Source: Paramecium octaurelia
Lineage: Eukaryota; Ciliophora; Oligohymenophorea; Peniculida; Parameciidae
Reading direction: 5' to 3'
Length of the DNA stretch: 57,693 nucleotides
Assembly: GCA_905182995.1 (NCBI GenBank)
Contig: CAJJDP010000088.1
Span: 6,724 to 64,416 of the forward strand
The notes below the pieces were generated by a model. That model saw only the letters and a program-made list of their open reading frames with translations, was not told the DNA's origin and ran no database searches. Shown here piece by piece: positions 24,369 through 37,970 of the stretch. The stretch's first letter is position 1, and each line of letters begins with the position of its first letter. The translations under genes were made by a program, and so were the position numbers.

Positions 24369-24878
24369 ATGAAGTATAATTCTTATTGTAAAGTGATACT
24401 AAAAACTCAAAAATCTATAAATCTTTAAGAATAGAATTCTTCTTTAATAGGAAAAGCATGTATTAAAATACATTTCCTTCCTATTTTTTCTGCTAAGAAT
24501 CCCCATATTGCTGAACCTACACTCGAATAACGGATTGGATTAATATTTAAATTATTTAAATATATCGTTAACCCTAAGTTAAATGACCCACCAAATATAG
24601 ATAGTTTAATTATTGATACATTCCATTCCTATTCTAATGTTGTGGTTAATGATGACAAAAAAAGAAACTCGGCACCATCAAAGAAATCCATAAAACTTAT
24701 GATGAAGAATTTTCTTAATTAATGCTTACCCAATCCTAATTTTTACTCTAATAAATATAATTCAGCCATATTTTATTATATAATCAAAAATCCAATCACT
24801 CATTTGATTAATATATTTATTGGATAGCAATTGAAAAGAATGTACCTGTTCTATTTTTACAATTTTATGAAAATTTGA
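24369..24878 (+). CDS. Hypothetical 169-aa protein
   Basis: ATG 24369 to TGA 24876-24878, open with TAA/TAG as Gln. The sequence looks natural (FSAKNPHIAEPTLEQRIGL, FHSYSNVVVNDDKKRN, then a hydrophobic C-terminus) but I recognise no domain. Coding-like pieces in the same direction continue to about 25400 (for example NYCIEDGLITIRCLF), so the gene may be longer with introns. It converges with the 3' end of the giant GTPase gene. Confidence 0.4.
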
Positions 24879-25995
24879 ATAATCTGAAATAATAGTAGTA
24901 ATCATCTAACTTTATTTCTCAGTAAAGATTAAGTAAAGAATAAGATTGTTTTGTGGATGATGCCTGATAATATTAAAAACTAAAGAATGATTATATTAAA
25001 AATTTAATCCTTATTTATAATGCTGTAAAATCTCAGATATATTGTAAGGCTTCAGTAATTAGGTATTCTTTTATTTATTTATTAATTAATTGATAATATA
25101 TATATTATTACAAATAGTAAAATAAATTTAGAGAAGAATTCAAATATTAAATTGAAGAATTTCTAAAATATGCTAGTGTTAATGAAATTAAAATAAAATA
25201 TTAAGAATTCTCTAAACTGGTTAAAATAATTACATTTAAACTTAATTAGAAGTTGTAATGAATTATGCATTGCTATTTATAAGATATTTCAGGACTGAAG
25301 TTACTTTGTAAAAATTAAAGAGCAGAGAAAAGGAATTATTGTATTGAAGATGGCTTAATAACTATTAGATGTCTTTTTCTAAAATTTTGAATTAATTAAA
25401 ATAAAAGAAATTGGAATTATCGCAATAAATAAACTTTGAAAAATCATAATAATATTAGAATAACTATTATTTTCAATATGCACTTCAATAGAAAAATGAA
25501 TAAAATATTGATATTTAAAAGAACGTAATTCTCTTGTATTTTACTTCGATTTAGCCTTCTGGGATAGTAATGAAATTTAGTAAATATCCTATGATTACAT
25601 TTTGCTTATAGTGTTTTTCACATTCTCTTATAAAAGTGGCAAAATGGATGGTAGAATTAGAGTATATTAAAAATTAAGAAATTAAGCAAAATAGCTGGCT
25701 AAGTATTGCAATAAAAGACAATTGAGAGAAACATAATAAAAATTAGGATTAATGAATAGTTTCTTTTTTTTAAGAAATGAATAAAATTTTACAAATGATA
25801 ATAAAAAAAGTAATTTTTCTCTACTATTCTTCATTAAATTATATATTTACTTTTTAGAGGATGGTTTTTGACTAATGATCAAAGACAAGACCAATTTAAT
25901 AGTAAGTAAATATGGATCTTTCACCCATAAAGATTATTTGAATTTTTTTTTAGACTATATCAAAGCTTTATATTTTATTCTAATAAAATAAACTA
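24879..25995. other. Coding-like fragments, then intergenic
   Basis: Short plus-strand protein-like pieces occur near 25120-25380 and at 25644 (ATG followed by a Lys/Gln-rich ~40-codon frame). None forms a gene I can support. The region closes with the 3' flank of the GTPase gene. Confidence 0.3.
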
Positions 25996-28900
25996 TCATG
26001 CAAGCTGGGAATGAATATTTTAGCTCACTATTTCTGTCCAAACTTTTTTCAGATCCATTGGCTATACAGAATTCCTTAATTCTCCTGATTACATATTTTA
26101 TTAGAATTTTTCTATTATTAATTCTAATGATTGAGAAGATTATTCTCCAGAGCAGGCTATTATGCTAATTAGCTTTCTTATTTACTTTTTTAGCTTACAA
26201 AATTGATCAATTATATTAGATGGATAGCCTGCCTCTCCATCAGTATAAAATAATATTGAAATTCTAAGAATTAATAACTTTTTACTTATCAAAGGTTGTA
26301 TTTTTTTAAATCAATTCTAGTGCTAACCTAAATGGAGGTTCAAAAGATGTATTGCCTCCCTTAAAGAGAATTAATTTATTCATTTCACTTTGATTTGGTT
26401 TTTAACATTCAACTACTATTCTTGCATCTCCATTAAAGATTATAACGCTAACGCTAACTTAATTTCTATTTTATAAACAATTTATAATATGTAAAGCTCC
26501 GCTTTATGCCTTAACCCATTTATCTCCCTGCATTGAACTTGAATCGTCAAGAATGAGAATATAATGAATCTTTTAAGTATCATTGTTGAACTCAGATTTG
26601 TGTAAGAATGTGACTTCTTGATTGAATTATTATTCTAGATGTGAACAAATTAATTTTCCCAAACCAATATTCCAAATATTTCTCCATTTGGAGTTATTCT
26701 GATGATTTTTTGTTTCATCTTAATTTTTGAAATTCCAATTTGAATGTCTCTTTTTGACTTCTCTCCAAGTATTCTATTGGTTAGTTTCAAGGGTCTTAAG
26801 CTTGCAATCATCAAGAATTTCTTCGCAAGTGAATAACGATGGATTAGTTTTACTAATCAAAATGCCATTGATCGCTTGATACAGAATATAAATTACCTCT
26901 AATTTAATGGCCATTTTAACATTAATGGGTATGTTTATCATCTTTATCATAATCTTGATCACATTTTCTTTTACAACATGGGCATGTATATTCACAACCA
27001 TTCATTTTCAATTTTAACTTATCAAATTCAACATCAAGTTAATATTCATGTTATTTGAACAATATTTAATCTAAAGTACTTAATGTTATATCGATTTATT
27101 CGATTAATGTTTCAACAAATGACTTTAGATTATAAACCTATTGATCTTGCTTATTTTCTAATTACCAATTTATATTAAATGCATTATCTATAGGAATGTA
27201 ATTGCTAATGTCAAAGATCTCTTGGTATTATTGATCGATTATATCAATTTTATCATTATTTTTACCTAAAATACATTAAATAAGTAATCTATATAGATAA
27301 TTTTCATAAAATATTTAATTTTTGGAATTGGCATCCTCCTTGAAATACCCTCTAGTCTTTACTTCCTTTTTTTAATGCTTAAGGTATTTAAAGACGATTA
27401 AAGCATTTTCTTTAATACTCTTTAAGTATAAACATAATTGTTATTGATATTCCTTTGAATATTCAGTTAACAATTTATTTTATGCTTATACTAACAGATC
27501 CTATGTATACTTATTAATAAATGATTTATGATCAGTTGTATACAATAGTATTTTTTGTTTAAATTTGTCATCTTAAAACATTTTTTCATTCACATCAATT
27601 AATAATTCCTTATCTAATTTCCTTATAACTTCAAAGCTCGACATGCTTGTTAAGCTCATTTTTTGTAACACTTCGTTTTTAGTTCTAGCTAAAAAACTTT
27701 TTTTTGAAGAAATTCTTATGTTCTTAGTCAATAGAGTTGCTTTAATCGAACTTTATTTTTAATTATCTTAATTAATTTCCGCTTTACATCGAGTTAGTTC
27801 AGTTTAATAATTATTCTAATGATTTTATTAGATATTTTTTGAATTCCATCTTGAATAACACAGGAATCTCCATATAATTAAAATACAATAATAACAGATG
27901 CATCTTTCTCCAACATCAGATAAAATCACACCAAATTAAGCAAATTAATTGTTATATTATACTTTAATCTTATTTTCAACCTTTGATATTATACTTGCAA
28001 CTAAGTAAGGATTAAAAGATGAAATATTCTCATCTTCTTTATTTTTTTGATAAACCTAATGGTTAGTTGTTAATTTTGAATAGCCAATTTCTTATTTTAT
28101 TAAATCATAGAGTTCTTAATACAGTTTTTTCCAACCATTTTAATTGATCATAATTGTATTAAATTGTTAAGGAAATTTTGTTTCGAAATATGAAGGGATA
28201 TCAATTTGAGGTTACATTATGTAGTCAAAAGATTCAAAAAAGAAATTTTAACTTGATTTGATTTCAATATGTGTCTCAATAATTATATACTTTTATGTAA
28301 TTTCTTCTTTAAATTTTTAATTATTATCCCATGATTCATCAGTTATTTAGCTAACTTTTAAATTTTAATAAATTTAAGTAAAATATTTCCCAATTGTTTT
28401 GTCAGACAAATCAATTTTTTGATTCTCATTAAAATAGAATTGAAGCGATTTTTACAATTCCTACAGAGATTAACTCATCATCTATTGTTTATTTTCTGAA
28501 GGAGAAGATATGATAAAATCTAATTATTCTTTTAACTTTTTATCATAATTAATTAGTAAACAGTCTAATAGAGATATAAATTGTTAATAACAACGTTTTA
28601 AATTATTAAGATTATCACAGTTAGCAATAAACTTTTGAAAATCCGATTCAAATTTATTATTTAAATATTATTAAATATCAACTTTTGCTACAACATCATA
28701 TTTGATTTTCTAAGAGTAAAATTATTTCATATTTAAAATATAATCCTTAGATTGTTCTATTTTCTCTTTAATTTTTTAGTTGAAGATATCAAGATAAGGT
28801 AAATTTTATTTGATCTTTTGTATTAGTATGAATTAATTATTTTCTTAGAATTCTTTTGAAAAAAGTTAAAATATTTATTCATAATCCTTGTTTTTTTAAT

Positions 28901-31900
28901 CATTAGGATTTTATATTATTATATTTTCCCTCAAAAATGTCATATATTCTTATTCATTTTTTGTATTTAAAATATATTGAGTAGAAATAGATTTAAGAGC
29001 TTTGTATTATATATTTACCATCTTCTAATATTCTTATTCTGATATTCTTTTAGATTCATTTAAAAATTATTCCCAAATTTGTTAAAATTCTTTTTCGATT
29101 AAGTTGTCATTTCCCTAAAATTTCTCTTTCATATTTTAGTCATTTAAGACTGTTTAAATAAAATTATCAATTTTAACATATCCTTTCTTTTATTAATATT
29201 CTACTTCATACAACTTCTTTAGTTACTTTATTAAAAAGAATCAACAGAATTTTTAATAAAATATATTTTATATCTCCTCACTTTTAATTAAAGTTTCAAG
29301 CTTTTTCAAGAATTTTTGCATGATTTTTTTCTAAATTTTATTTTCTCCTTTGAATGTATTCATACTCTCTACTATTTTATTTGTTATTTATGTAATTATT
29401 GAATCAATTTCATTTTCTTTTTCTAATAGTATCTATTTATAAAAATCAAAAACTATTTACTTTTGATTTGCTATTTGAAATTTAGTATCTTAAAGTAACT
29501 TCTTACCTACTTAGGTTATATCTTCTGTTTTCCAAAGATCATCAAAATACCTTTTCATCATTAAATTTTACTAATGCTAAATTAGCTCACTAAATTCTAA
29601 TAAATCAGGCAATTTTTCTATACTTTACCAATTTCTTTGAGCATTTTAAAAAAATTGATTACAATTATTTAAAGATTTATTTTTGTCTTAGAGTTTTGAA
29701 ATAAACTACTTTATCATTTTGATCCCGTATTTATATGCTTCTCTTGAAAAAGTATGATTATTAACTGATTGATTCCAGCCATTTTTACCCCAATCTTTTT
29801 AATCTGAAGCAAAGCCTAAACCAGTAATATTATCTTTTATATCTAAAATATCTACATAATCAATATATTCTGCTTATTAATTTTGATAATTTTCATCCAA
29901 CTTTAAATTTTATGCAAGGTCTTTAATTTATTGCTTAAATGGTTCAACATTTTTGTAATTATCATTTTAATTGAAAAACCAACTTAATTATTTAAACATT
30001 GAGAGCCCGTTTTTTAAATGACCCAAAGTAAAAATGCACATTTCGACCAAACTTTTAAATTATTAATTAATTTCTCCTTTTACATTTATTATAATAATAT
30101 CACTAATTGAAAGCACAAATAATGCAATCTTTTTATCAAATTCTGGATCATTTTAATTTGGATTTTATAAGCCTTCTGTATCTAAAATTAGTATTTAGTC
30201 AAATCGATTTTGAAATAATTCTTTATTTTAAACTTACAAGATTTATAAATGAATTCCTTTTGTACATCTCCCAATGCTAGTCCAAAAATGGCATCCAAAG
30301 ATTTTATTTAAGATAGTGGATTTACCTGAACTTTAAGGACCTAATATACTTATAACTAAGATTTTTTTTTGGTTATTCTACATTATTTTATTTTCTAAGT
30401 CAAATAAAAAATCAGTGTTGATGGATAAAGTATCACCATCTAGGAATTCTAATGATTCTCCTTTTTTAATTAATTAAGAGAGTATTTAAACTGGATCAAA
30501 TTTTAGATTATTATATATAGATTTTCTTAAACTGATTAATTCTCTCCAAAATAATTCAATACCAACATTTTTTTGAGAAATATTTAACTTATTTGTAACC
30601 ATTTTTTATTTCAATTAAGACATTTATATTTTAATTTCCTTTTTCTTGGGATCTTATTATAATTTTTCTAATTCATTGTTTAAATTATTAAACTATTCAT
30701 TTAATTAAAAATCAGTTTTTTATAATTCTATTAAATTTTTTTCATTAAATTGCCTAATTTTATCTACAATCCCAAGGTAAACAATATAATAATGTTTTAG
30801 GTTAAAAATTTCACAGAAAAGTTTCAACAAATCAGTTGCATCTTATTTATCAATTTTTTATTCTAAGTCCTTAATTAATTATGTATTCCTGTCAATATCC
30901 TTTTTATTATCTTAAGGTTTCAAACATAATTCATAATTTTGCTATCTTAATTTCTTAATATTCCATAAAATACGCCTTATAGGAAATGCATCTTATGAAT
31001 AAAATCCATCTTGCGAATTAACTATTAGATTAAGTTTTTCCTATATTTTATTAATTAGATTATTATGGTTGTTTATTTATTAAATGTTATTAGTGTAATA
31101 CGGACTAAACTATTCTAGTATCTATAGAAATTTGTTTTATTATTATTAGGGTTATCTTTATCTGGATGCAAGTCTATTTTAATGGTTGAAAATGATATTA
31201 AATAAGAACTTGGAGACATTTTAAATTTAACTTATTTTAAATTATTTGTCTATTTAATTTGCAACTAGATTATGAATATAAATAATTGAAATATTTTTAC
31301 CTTCTATTTCATAAATAATTGGTTATTTGTTCATTAATTCTTTCTCCTCTGTATTTCTTACAATAAAACAAATTTCAAGCTCTTCCTTGAATTATTAATC
31401 AATGGATTTTAGAATTTTTCTAATTGAATCTAAATTTTGCTAGAATTCTTTCTCAGAATCCATTTAAACTATCCATAATTAAAAAAACGGAATAATCTTT
31501 ATTAAAGTTTCAAAAATAATCGATCCATGAACATCAGCCACAATAAAGTTTCTTGAATTATTGAATTCGAAATCAAACATAATATCAATCGTATTTTAAT
31601 TCATTTTGCATTTGTCGCTAGTTTCAAATTTTTCCCTTCCATAAAAGATTGTGTTGATAAGGTCTGTTTTACCAATTGTTTTTAGATTCTAACTTAATGA
31701 CAAATTAATTATTGTATAACCTTAGTCAAAAAAGTAAAATAAATTGCTATTTAGAAGCAGTAATTCTGTTTTTGACTTAAGATTATCAATGATAGGATTT
31801 TAGTATAAAAAGGGGATAGGAAATTCTTTTGAAAAAAATTTCATTAGGATTAGTCTTAATTCCTCATTTGCGTTATTGAAAAAGATCTAAAATAATGATT

Positions 31901-34433
31901 TTAAATTAAAGCATCCAATTTCATCTGCTAATTACTTATTTTTTTACAAAGTTTCATTGGCTAAAATTAGTACTTCTTAAGGCGATTCCCCTCTTTTAAT
32001 TAAATTAAAAAATAGAGGAATAATTTAGTTAAATATTTATGCGTTTGTCATCTCTTAAATCCAATTCTCAAGAACCTATTTTTATTCTTATTCGCAATAC
32101 TCACTTAATGATATGTTGAAATCCTCTAAAGGTATTTCCATTTATTTTGGATAATATTATTAAATTTTTTTAATTTTTAAATACTCAATCGAAAGCATCA
32201 CCTAAGATGGTTTAGTTATCGTAAACCATTATTCGTATAATTATTCATCCTATTAAAATAATTCTTCACTTAATTATAAAAATTTATTCTCTTAATTATT
32301 ACATAAGTAATATTGCAATTAAATAAATTTATTTAACTTGTAAAAATTAATTTAATTTCTTAAACATTGAAAAACAAAGTAGAAATTATAACATTTATTT
32401 TTAAAAAGCTGTTCTATACATCTTCTTACCTTATGATATTGGGACAAGTCTAATTATTAAAAAAATAAAAACATTGCATAAATTGTCCATTTGACTGAAG
32501 TAAGAGAAATATTTTAAGGTTTATTGATGATGACCAAATATCCCAAAATATATGGGCTAAACTTACTGATGAGTATACTTAGGGGTTGTAAATTTTCTGA
32601 TAGGGAGATTGTTTTAATTGTAAAAATAGATTTTAAGCTTAAAAGACATTCATAAATCATCTCTTGATTATTGGACATCAAATAATTTAGTAGCTATTGA
32701 GCTAGTTTTTCAAGGGTCTGAGCTGGAAATACTTTATGTATTACAATGAACTTTATGCCTAATTTGGCAAAAAAGGATAATGAGTTCTGGTTTAATTTAG
32801 TATTTATGAACTTATTAGCTTCTAAAATCATTGGTGCCCGTATTAGACTACCATAATTTTCAAATAATTTAATCAATAATAAGTAATTATTTTCTTCTTA
32901 TGGAAATAAGGCATTGACTATTTTCAAAAGATTTTTTTTCAAAGTATTTACATCTTCATTAAAATGACTATCAATTTTTATTTCAATAATTTTATCTTCT
33001 ATTAGCTATACAGCAACCAAAAATGATTCCTTATTATTTGAAATGAGCATATTTATTAGGTTGAACAAGCTAAGATTTTGATTATATATCCAAAAAAGGT
33101 TTGTAATGAGTAGATCAATTTAATTGTTTTAATTCAAAATTTCCTATTTATAAAATTTTAATGAGTGGATTACATTCCAATACTCTTGAAATTTGGAATT
33201 GTCTTTCAGAAACATTTTTAAAAAGTTATATTTATTTTTTAAGTTTAGGTAGGTTTTCATATTATTAGTCATAGTATCAATAAACTTTACTTTCATTTCT
33301 TTACTTAGTATATTATCTATATCTTCAATAAAATAACAAATTCTATGAATAACAAATAGGTATATTTTATCTTATATATAAGATTGTTATTTTTAGAAAA
33401 ACCTTTCAATAAATTTCTATTTTCTTTCACGACCACCTAAGTTTGGTAAACTTTCTTATTAAATTTTGAGATCTGTTTACAAATTATACTTGATACAATA
33501 CTTTTTCCAATAATAAAAGACAACTTATACATATAAGTCATGAAGATTATCATTTATATTTTCAATATTTTTAACATATGATATAACTTAGACAAATTAG
33601 CATTATTCGGTGGGAGTTTAAATTAAGGAGCTTATAAATTATTATAAATATGATCTGATATTTAGAATATCTTTACTAAAATTCATCAATAAAGCTTTGT
33701 ATCTTTAATTTGTTTTCAAGAATGTTTAAAAATTATCGTCAGTCTCATGAATCATGGTTAATTGTAAATTTTGTAAGAATTATACAAAAGTCTAATAATT
33801 GTGTGGATCATCCTTTTTCAAATTATCAAAATAATAACAAATTTCATATAATTATTTTTCTAAAAGAGACCCTATTAGTTGTTCAAATGTTTTTGATTAA
33901 TCTTCACTAAACATCGAATTGCAATAGAATAGCTCTAATAAAATTGACAAAATTTCTATTTGACTTAAATCCTTTTTATCTAATTAATAGTCAAGCAAAT
34001 CGAAAACTAATAAAGACTTGTCTTTCAGCTTTATTAGTTATTCTAAATTAGCAAATACTTCATCTGGGATCTAATTCTAACTTCTATATTCTATCAGCTT
34101 CATATTATCTAAAATAGAATCATATTTATGATTTTATCTGTCTGAATTGTAAATCAATTTGTAATCAACTACTTTCTTAATTGGATCAAGCCAATTTTAA
34201 ATCCAAAAACCACCATTTTTTACAAATTCATGGTCTCTAAAATATTGGTTTAGTGCTTAAACTACTTTCTTCTTATCTGATTCATGTAATTAAGATAGTA
34301 GTGGTTTTAAATCCTCTAAAATATCATTGCTCTCCACAAGATATCCTTCTTTTATTTCCTAAAAAATGGCTAGTATTTATTTTTCTTTTCCTTTTTTCTT
34401 TAAATTTAGTTCAAAGTTAACTTCTTGCTGCAT
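25996..34433 (-). CDS. Giant VLIG/GBP-type GTPase with zinc-finger and von Willebrand A domains
   Basis: From ATG 34433 one frame runs to 26897. With introns 26875-26896 and 26264-26285 (22 nt each) removed it ends at TGA 25996-25998, about 2,797 aa. I checked that the frame holds at eight points; I did not read every codon. Domains: helical N-terminus; a first, degenerate G domain (NLKTIGKTDLIN at about 917-928, DVHG at 967); the main G domain with GPQSSGKST at 1365 and GRCTKGIH, then LDTEGL at 1417; a long helical region; a Cys/His cluster (CEYTCPCCKRKC, HQCQNGHQIRA, about 2480-2513) followed by NPSLFTCEEI; and a vWA domain with MIDAS LDDSSSM (2622) and YTDGE (2717). The P-loop to GRCTKG signature is that of very large inducible (VLIG) and guanylate-binding dynamin-like GTPases. 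It should bind and hydrolyse GTP and act in the cytosol, but its role in ciliates is unknown to me. Confidence 0.85.
26264..26285 (-). other. 22-nt intron in the vWA domain
   Basis: GTAAAAAG...TTCTTAG. Its removal joins TTFDK to ISILFYTDGE and restores the frame of the vWA core. Unspliced, the frame meets TGA ten codons later. Confidence 0.75.
26875..26896 (-). other. 22-nt intron after the Cys/His cluster
   Basis: GTAATTTA...GTATCAAG. Splicing gives GHQIRAINGI and leads in frame to NPSLFTCEEI. It ends in AAG instead of the usual TAG. Confidence 0.7.
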
Positions 34434-35019
34434 TTTTATTAAAAAATTTCTATTTTCTATTAAGAAATTGATATAAAAATTGATTTTAAATTTAAGTTAA
34501 TAGAATTATAAAATTCTATTTGAAAACAATTAAAACCACAAATTTATTGTCTCTAACTTTGCAATTTCATTAAAAACTTAAAAGTTACAATTTGTCAACC
34601 AAAGTATAAAACGTTTTTTCATATTTACATTAAATATTTAACAATAAGTTTGAGGTAGGTTTGGAATATATTTGTTTGTTTATTGATTTATTTTGGTCCT
34701 GCAGTAAACTCTTTCTAAAATAATTGTTACTCAAAGTTAAGAAAATTAAATGATGAATGCAAGCAACAATTTCCTTTTGTTATAAAAAAAATATCAGGAT
34801 CTGCAACAAGAAATTTACATATTCAATAAGCATTTATAAATTGTGGTTTGGCTTATTGATATATTTTTGTCATTCTCCACAATACATGTTTTAATATAAA
34901 AGGCATGCATAGTAAACCTAAAGGAATCCCATAATTTGATTAACTTAGAGAATAGGCTATACACCTTTTAATTTTTTAATGTCTCTCTTTTGAATCTTTT
35001 TTTTTCCTTTTCTTAGTAA
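34434..35019. other. Upstream region of the giant GTPase gene
   Basis: AT-rich, with no supported gene. It should contain the promoter of the minus-strand GTPase gene. Confidence 0.4.
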
Positions 35020-35480
35020 GATTTAATTATTCAAATTACTTCATTTTAACTTATTGCACTTTTTGATCAATGCCTTTGACAGCATATATTAATAGGAGTA
35101 ATTATTTTGAATAATCAATGGATTAAAAACTGTCTCAAGTCAAGAGAGAGAACCATGATATTCTTGATTTGAATCATCCATCAAGATCACATCTATAAAA
35201 TGTTATTGATTAACGCCATCTAACAATCTATATACAATAATAGCCATTTTAATATTAATTTAGGGTAATGCTATTCATATTTGTAATTATTATGAGTTTG
35301 ATGTGCCTTCTGATTTATAGAAAATGTGCACTTAGAATGACTAAGCTGTATGTTTGTAATTCTGTGGGATCAGATTATGGCATTCATCCTAGCAGTCAAC
35401 TCCTTATAAATTAATTTTGCTTCCATCCTTTTTTGATAAAATAAATAATTTTTGTTGCTAATTTTCCTACTATCAGTGTA
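35020..35480 (-). pseudogene. Relic of the C-terminus (Cys/His + vWA) of the GTPase paralogue
   Basis: Downstream of the truncated paralogue, on the same strand, are degraded pieces in the order expected for the missing C-terminus: GVDCQDECHNLIPQNYKH (a weak Cys/His cluster), then FIDVILMDDSNQEYHGS, which resembles the MIDAS segment of the full gene. In-frame TGAs separate them. This suggests that the paralogue was once longer and was truncated by a stop at 35992. The similarity is short, so I hold it loosely. Confidence 0.3.
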
Positions 35481-35991
35481 AGAGAGTCTTCTGACATCAT
35501 TTATTCCATGATATTTTAGAAAAAATTAAGAATTAATTATATAGTTAAAATATTCAAATTTGTAAGATGTAAGTCAAAGTTTTTTTTGGGTTTATTAAAA
35601 ACTCTAAATGATAAAATAATTAATATTAGAATGGTTCTTCTTTACGAGAATTAAAGATGTGGATGGTTGGGCTTAGAAATTGTTATCGACATTGTAACTA
35701 TTTAATCTTATTTATTTTACACTATTAAAATATGACTCCTTTAGTCCCCAAGATATTTGCTAAGCAGATTTATGAATTTCCAATTACATTTCATAAAGGA
35801 TTGTAAATTTTAAAAAAGGGATTCTTTGTAACAAAATTAATGGTTGCTTATTAAATATATGAGAAAAATATAGATAACTTTATTATATATAGAATATTTA
35901 GTATAATGACGAATCTTGCTTATAATAACTTCTGATACAATTAATCATATCATATCATAATTATGTCATAATAAAATGTAATCGTTCTCAT

Positions 35992-37743
35992 TCAGTTTAA
36001 TAATTGACATAATATTTTAATTATTTCATTATTGATTCCTTCGTTTCGACAAAAAAATCTCCATGTAATTAACATAGAATAATAAAAGATGCACTTTTCT
36101 CCGATATCAGTTAAAATTACACCAAATTAAGCAAATTAATTGTTATATTTAACTTAAATGTTATTTTAAACCTACTAAATTATTCTTTTAATTATAGAAG
36201 GATTGCAAGATGAAATATTCTCATCTACTTTATTATTTTGATAACCTTTATGATTAATTGTAGATTTTGAAGAGCCAATTTCTTGTTTTATTAAATCGTA
36301 AAGTTCTTTATAAAGTTTCTCCCAACAATTTTACTCAATCATAATTGTATTAAATTATTTTAGAAAATTACTACGAATATTTTTTGGAATATCACCTTAA
36401 GGAGACTTTATGTAGTTTAATAATTATTAATACTAATTTTAACTAGGGTAAATTTCAATTTATGTATTGATTATAATATATTGTTATTAAAGTTCTTTTT
36501 TAAATTTTAAGTTATTATTCCACGATTGATCACTTATTTAAATCACTTTCAAACCTTTATATGTGCACTTAAAATTTTAGCTAATTTATGTATTAGACAA
36601 ATCAATTTCTAAATTATTATTATTCTTAAATTTGAATGAATTTTTAAATTCCCGACTATTTGTAAAGAAGTTAGAAAAAGCGTTATTTGCTAACTACATA
36701 TCATATTCAATTTGAAAGCAATCAAGTATAGATTTAAAACTCTCACTTTTTCTCTCCTTAAGGTATATAATATCATTTATAAATTGATTATCTAAATAGT
36801 TTTAGATATCAGCCTTTGCTACAACATCGTAGAGAATTACCTAAGAATAAAATTGTCTCATATCTAATAACTAATCTTTAGATTTCTTTAATTTCTATGA
36901 AAATTCTTGGTGAAAGATTTCAAATCTTTCCTTGTTGTTATTTATGAATATGAATTGATCATTTTCCAAGAATTCCTTTTTAAAAAGTGAAAAAATATTT
37001 TAGAATTCATTATTTGAAACTTCAAAAGAATTTTATTTTATTACATTGTTTCTAAAATAGTTAACATATTCTTATTAATTTTGAGGCTATAATATGTATT
37101 GGTTGAAGATACATTTAATAGCTTTGTATTAGGTATCTACTATATCAGAAAATTATGCTTGATTAGTATGAAGCTTTCCTTATTCTTGTAGGGTTAGATC
37201 TTATAAAATTGCTTAACATTTCAAACAGTCTTCAAACATATTAAATTTATTTAGTTTATTTATAAATTTTACATTCCATAAACTATTTGTTTCTTTAATT
37301 TCATTAAATATCGTTTATTTATTCATCTCACTTACTTTTTCCTTTCCATAACCTATTATCTTATCTAATTCTTCAAAGAAACTAAAAGCAGCTCTATCTG
37401 ATTTAATATTATTTAAACTTTAGATCCAAGAATTTGTGATTTGATCTAGTAAATCTAATTCTTAAATTATTGATGATTTCAACTCTACTAATCTAAGTTG
37501 AATAGATTTTAATATCCCTTAATTGTTATCTATCAGGACTTCAAAAAAATCTCTTTTTTGCTTCTGACTTTCTGCAATCATCTGGTTAACTACTTTAAAC
37601 CCAATAATACGAGTATCTTCAGTAAAAGTTTCCATACATTCATGACATAAGAGTTTTTGATTATTTATGTATTTGTTATCAAAAATTACACTAAGAATAG
37701 GCTTCTAGTGTTTATTTGCACATTATAGCTCTAATTCTATCAT
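35992..37743 (-). CDS. Truncated paralogue of the giant GTPase (helical region only)
   Basis: ATG 37743 to TGA 35992-35994 is a single frame of 584 codons with no intron. After an N-terminus with no match that I see (MIELELQCANKHQKPILSV), it follows the helical region of the large neighbour. The match ends with near-identical segments: QFGVILTDIGEKCIFYY here (residue 541) against FGVILSDVGERCICYY there (residue 2168). No P-loop, Cys/His cluster or vWA domain is present, so it cannot act as a GTPase. Same strand and adjacency indicate a tandem duplication. The frame is long and clean, so it may be expressed, possibly as a partner or competitor of the full protein; this is inference. Confidence 0.7.
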
Positions 37744-37970
37744 AATTAATAATAATAAATAAAATTTTTAATTATACAATTTTTCAGCTTAAACTTTTTA
37801 ATTGCTAGAAAATTCAAAGGATAGATGGAAATAAAGATACTTCGAGGAATAAGTAATGAAATAGTAAAATTAACATATTATTATTGATTTAAAAAATTAT
37901 TTTATCCTAATTTTCATAGAAGCATTATGAAAGGAAAATAGTAATTATCAAAAATTTTTGTTAATTATAT

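Noticed and set aside
26774..27001. 75-aa minus-strand ORF
   Set aside because: Its first part is an alternative frame of the Cys/His module of the giant GTPase. Only the last part is in the true frame, after the 22-nt intron.
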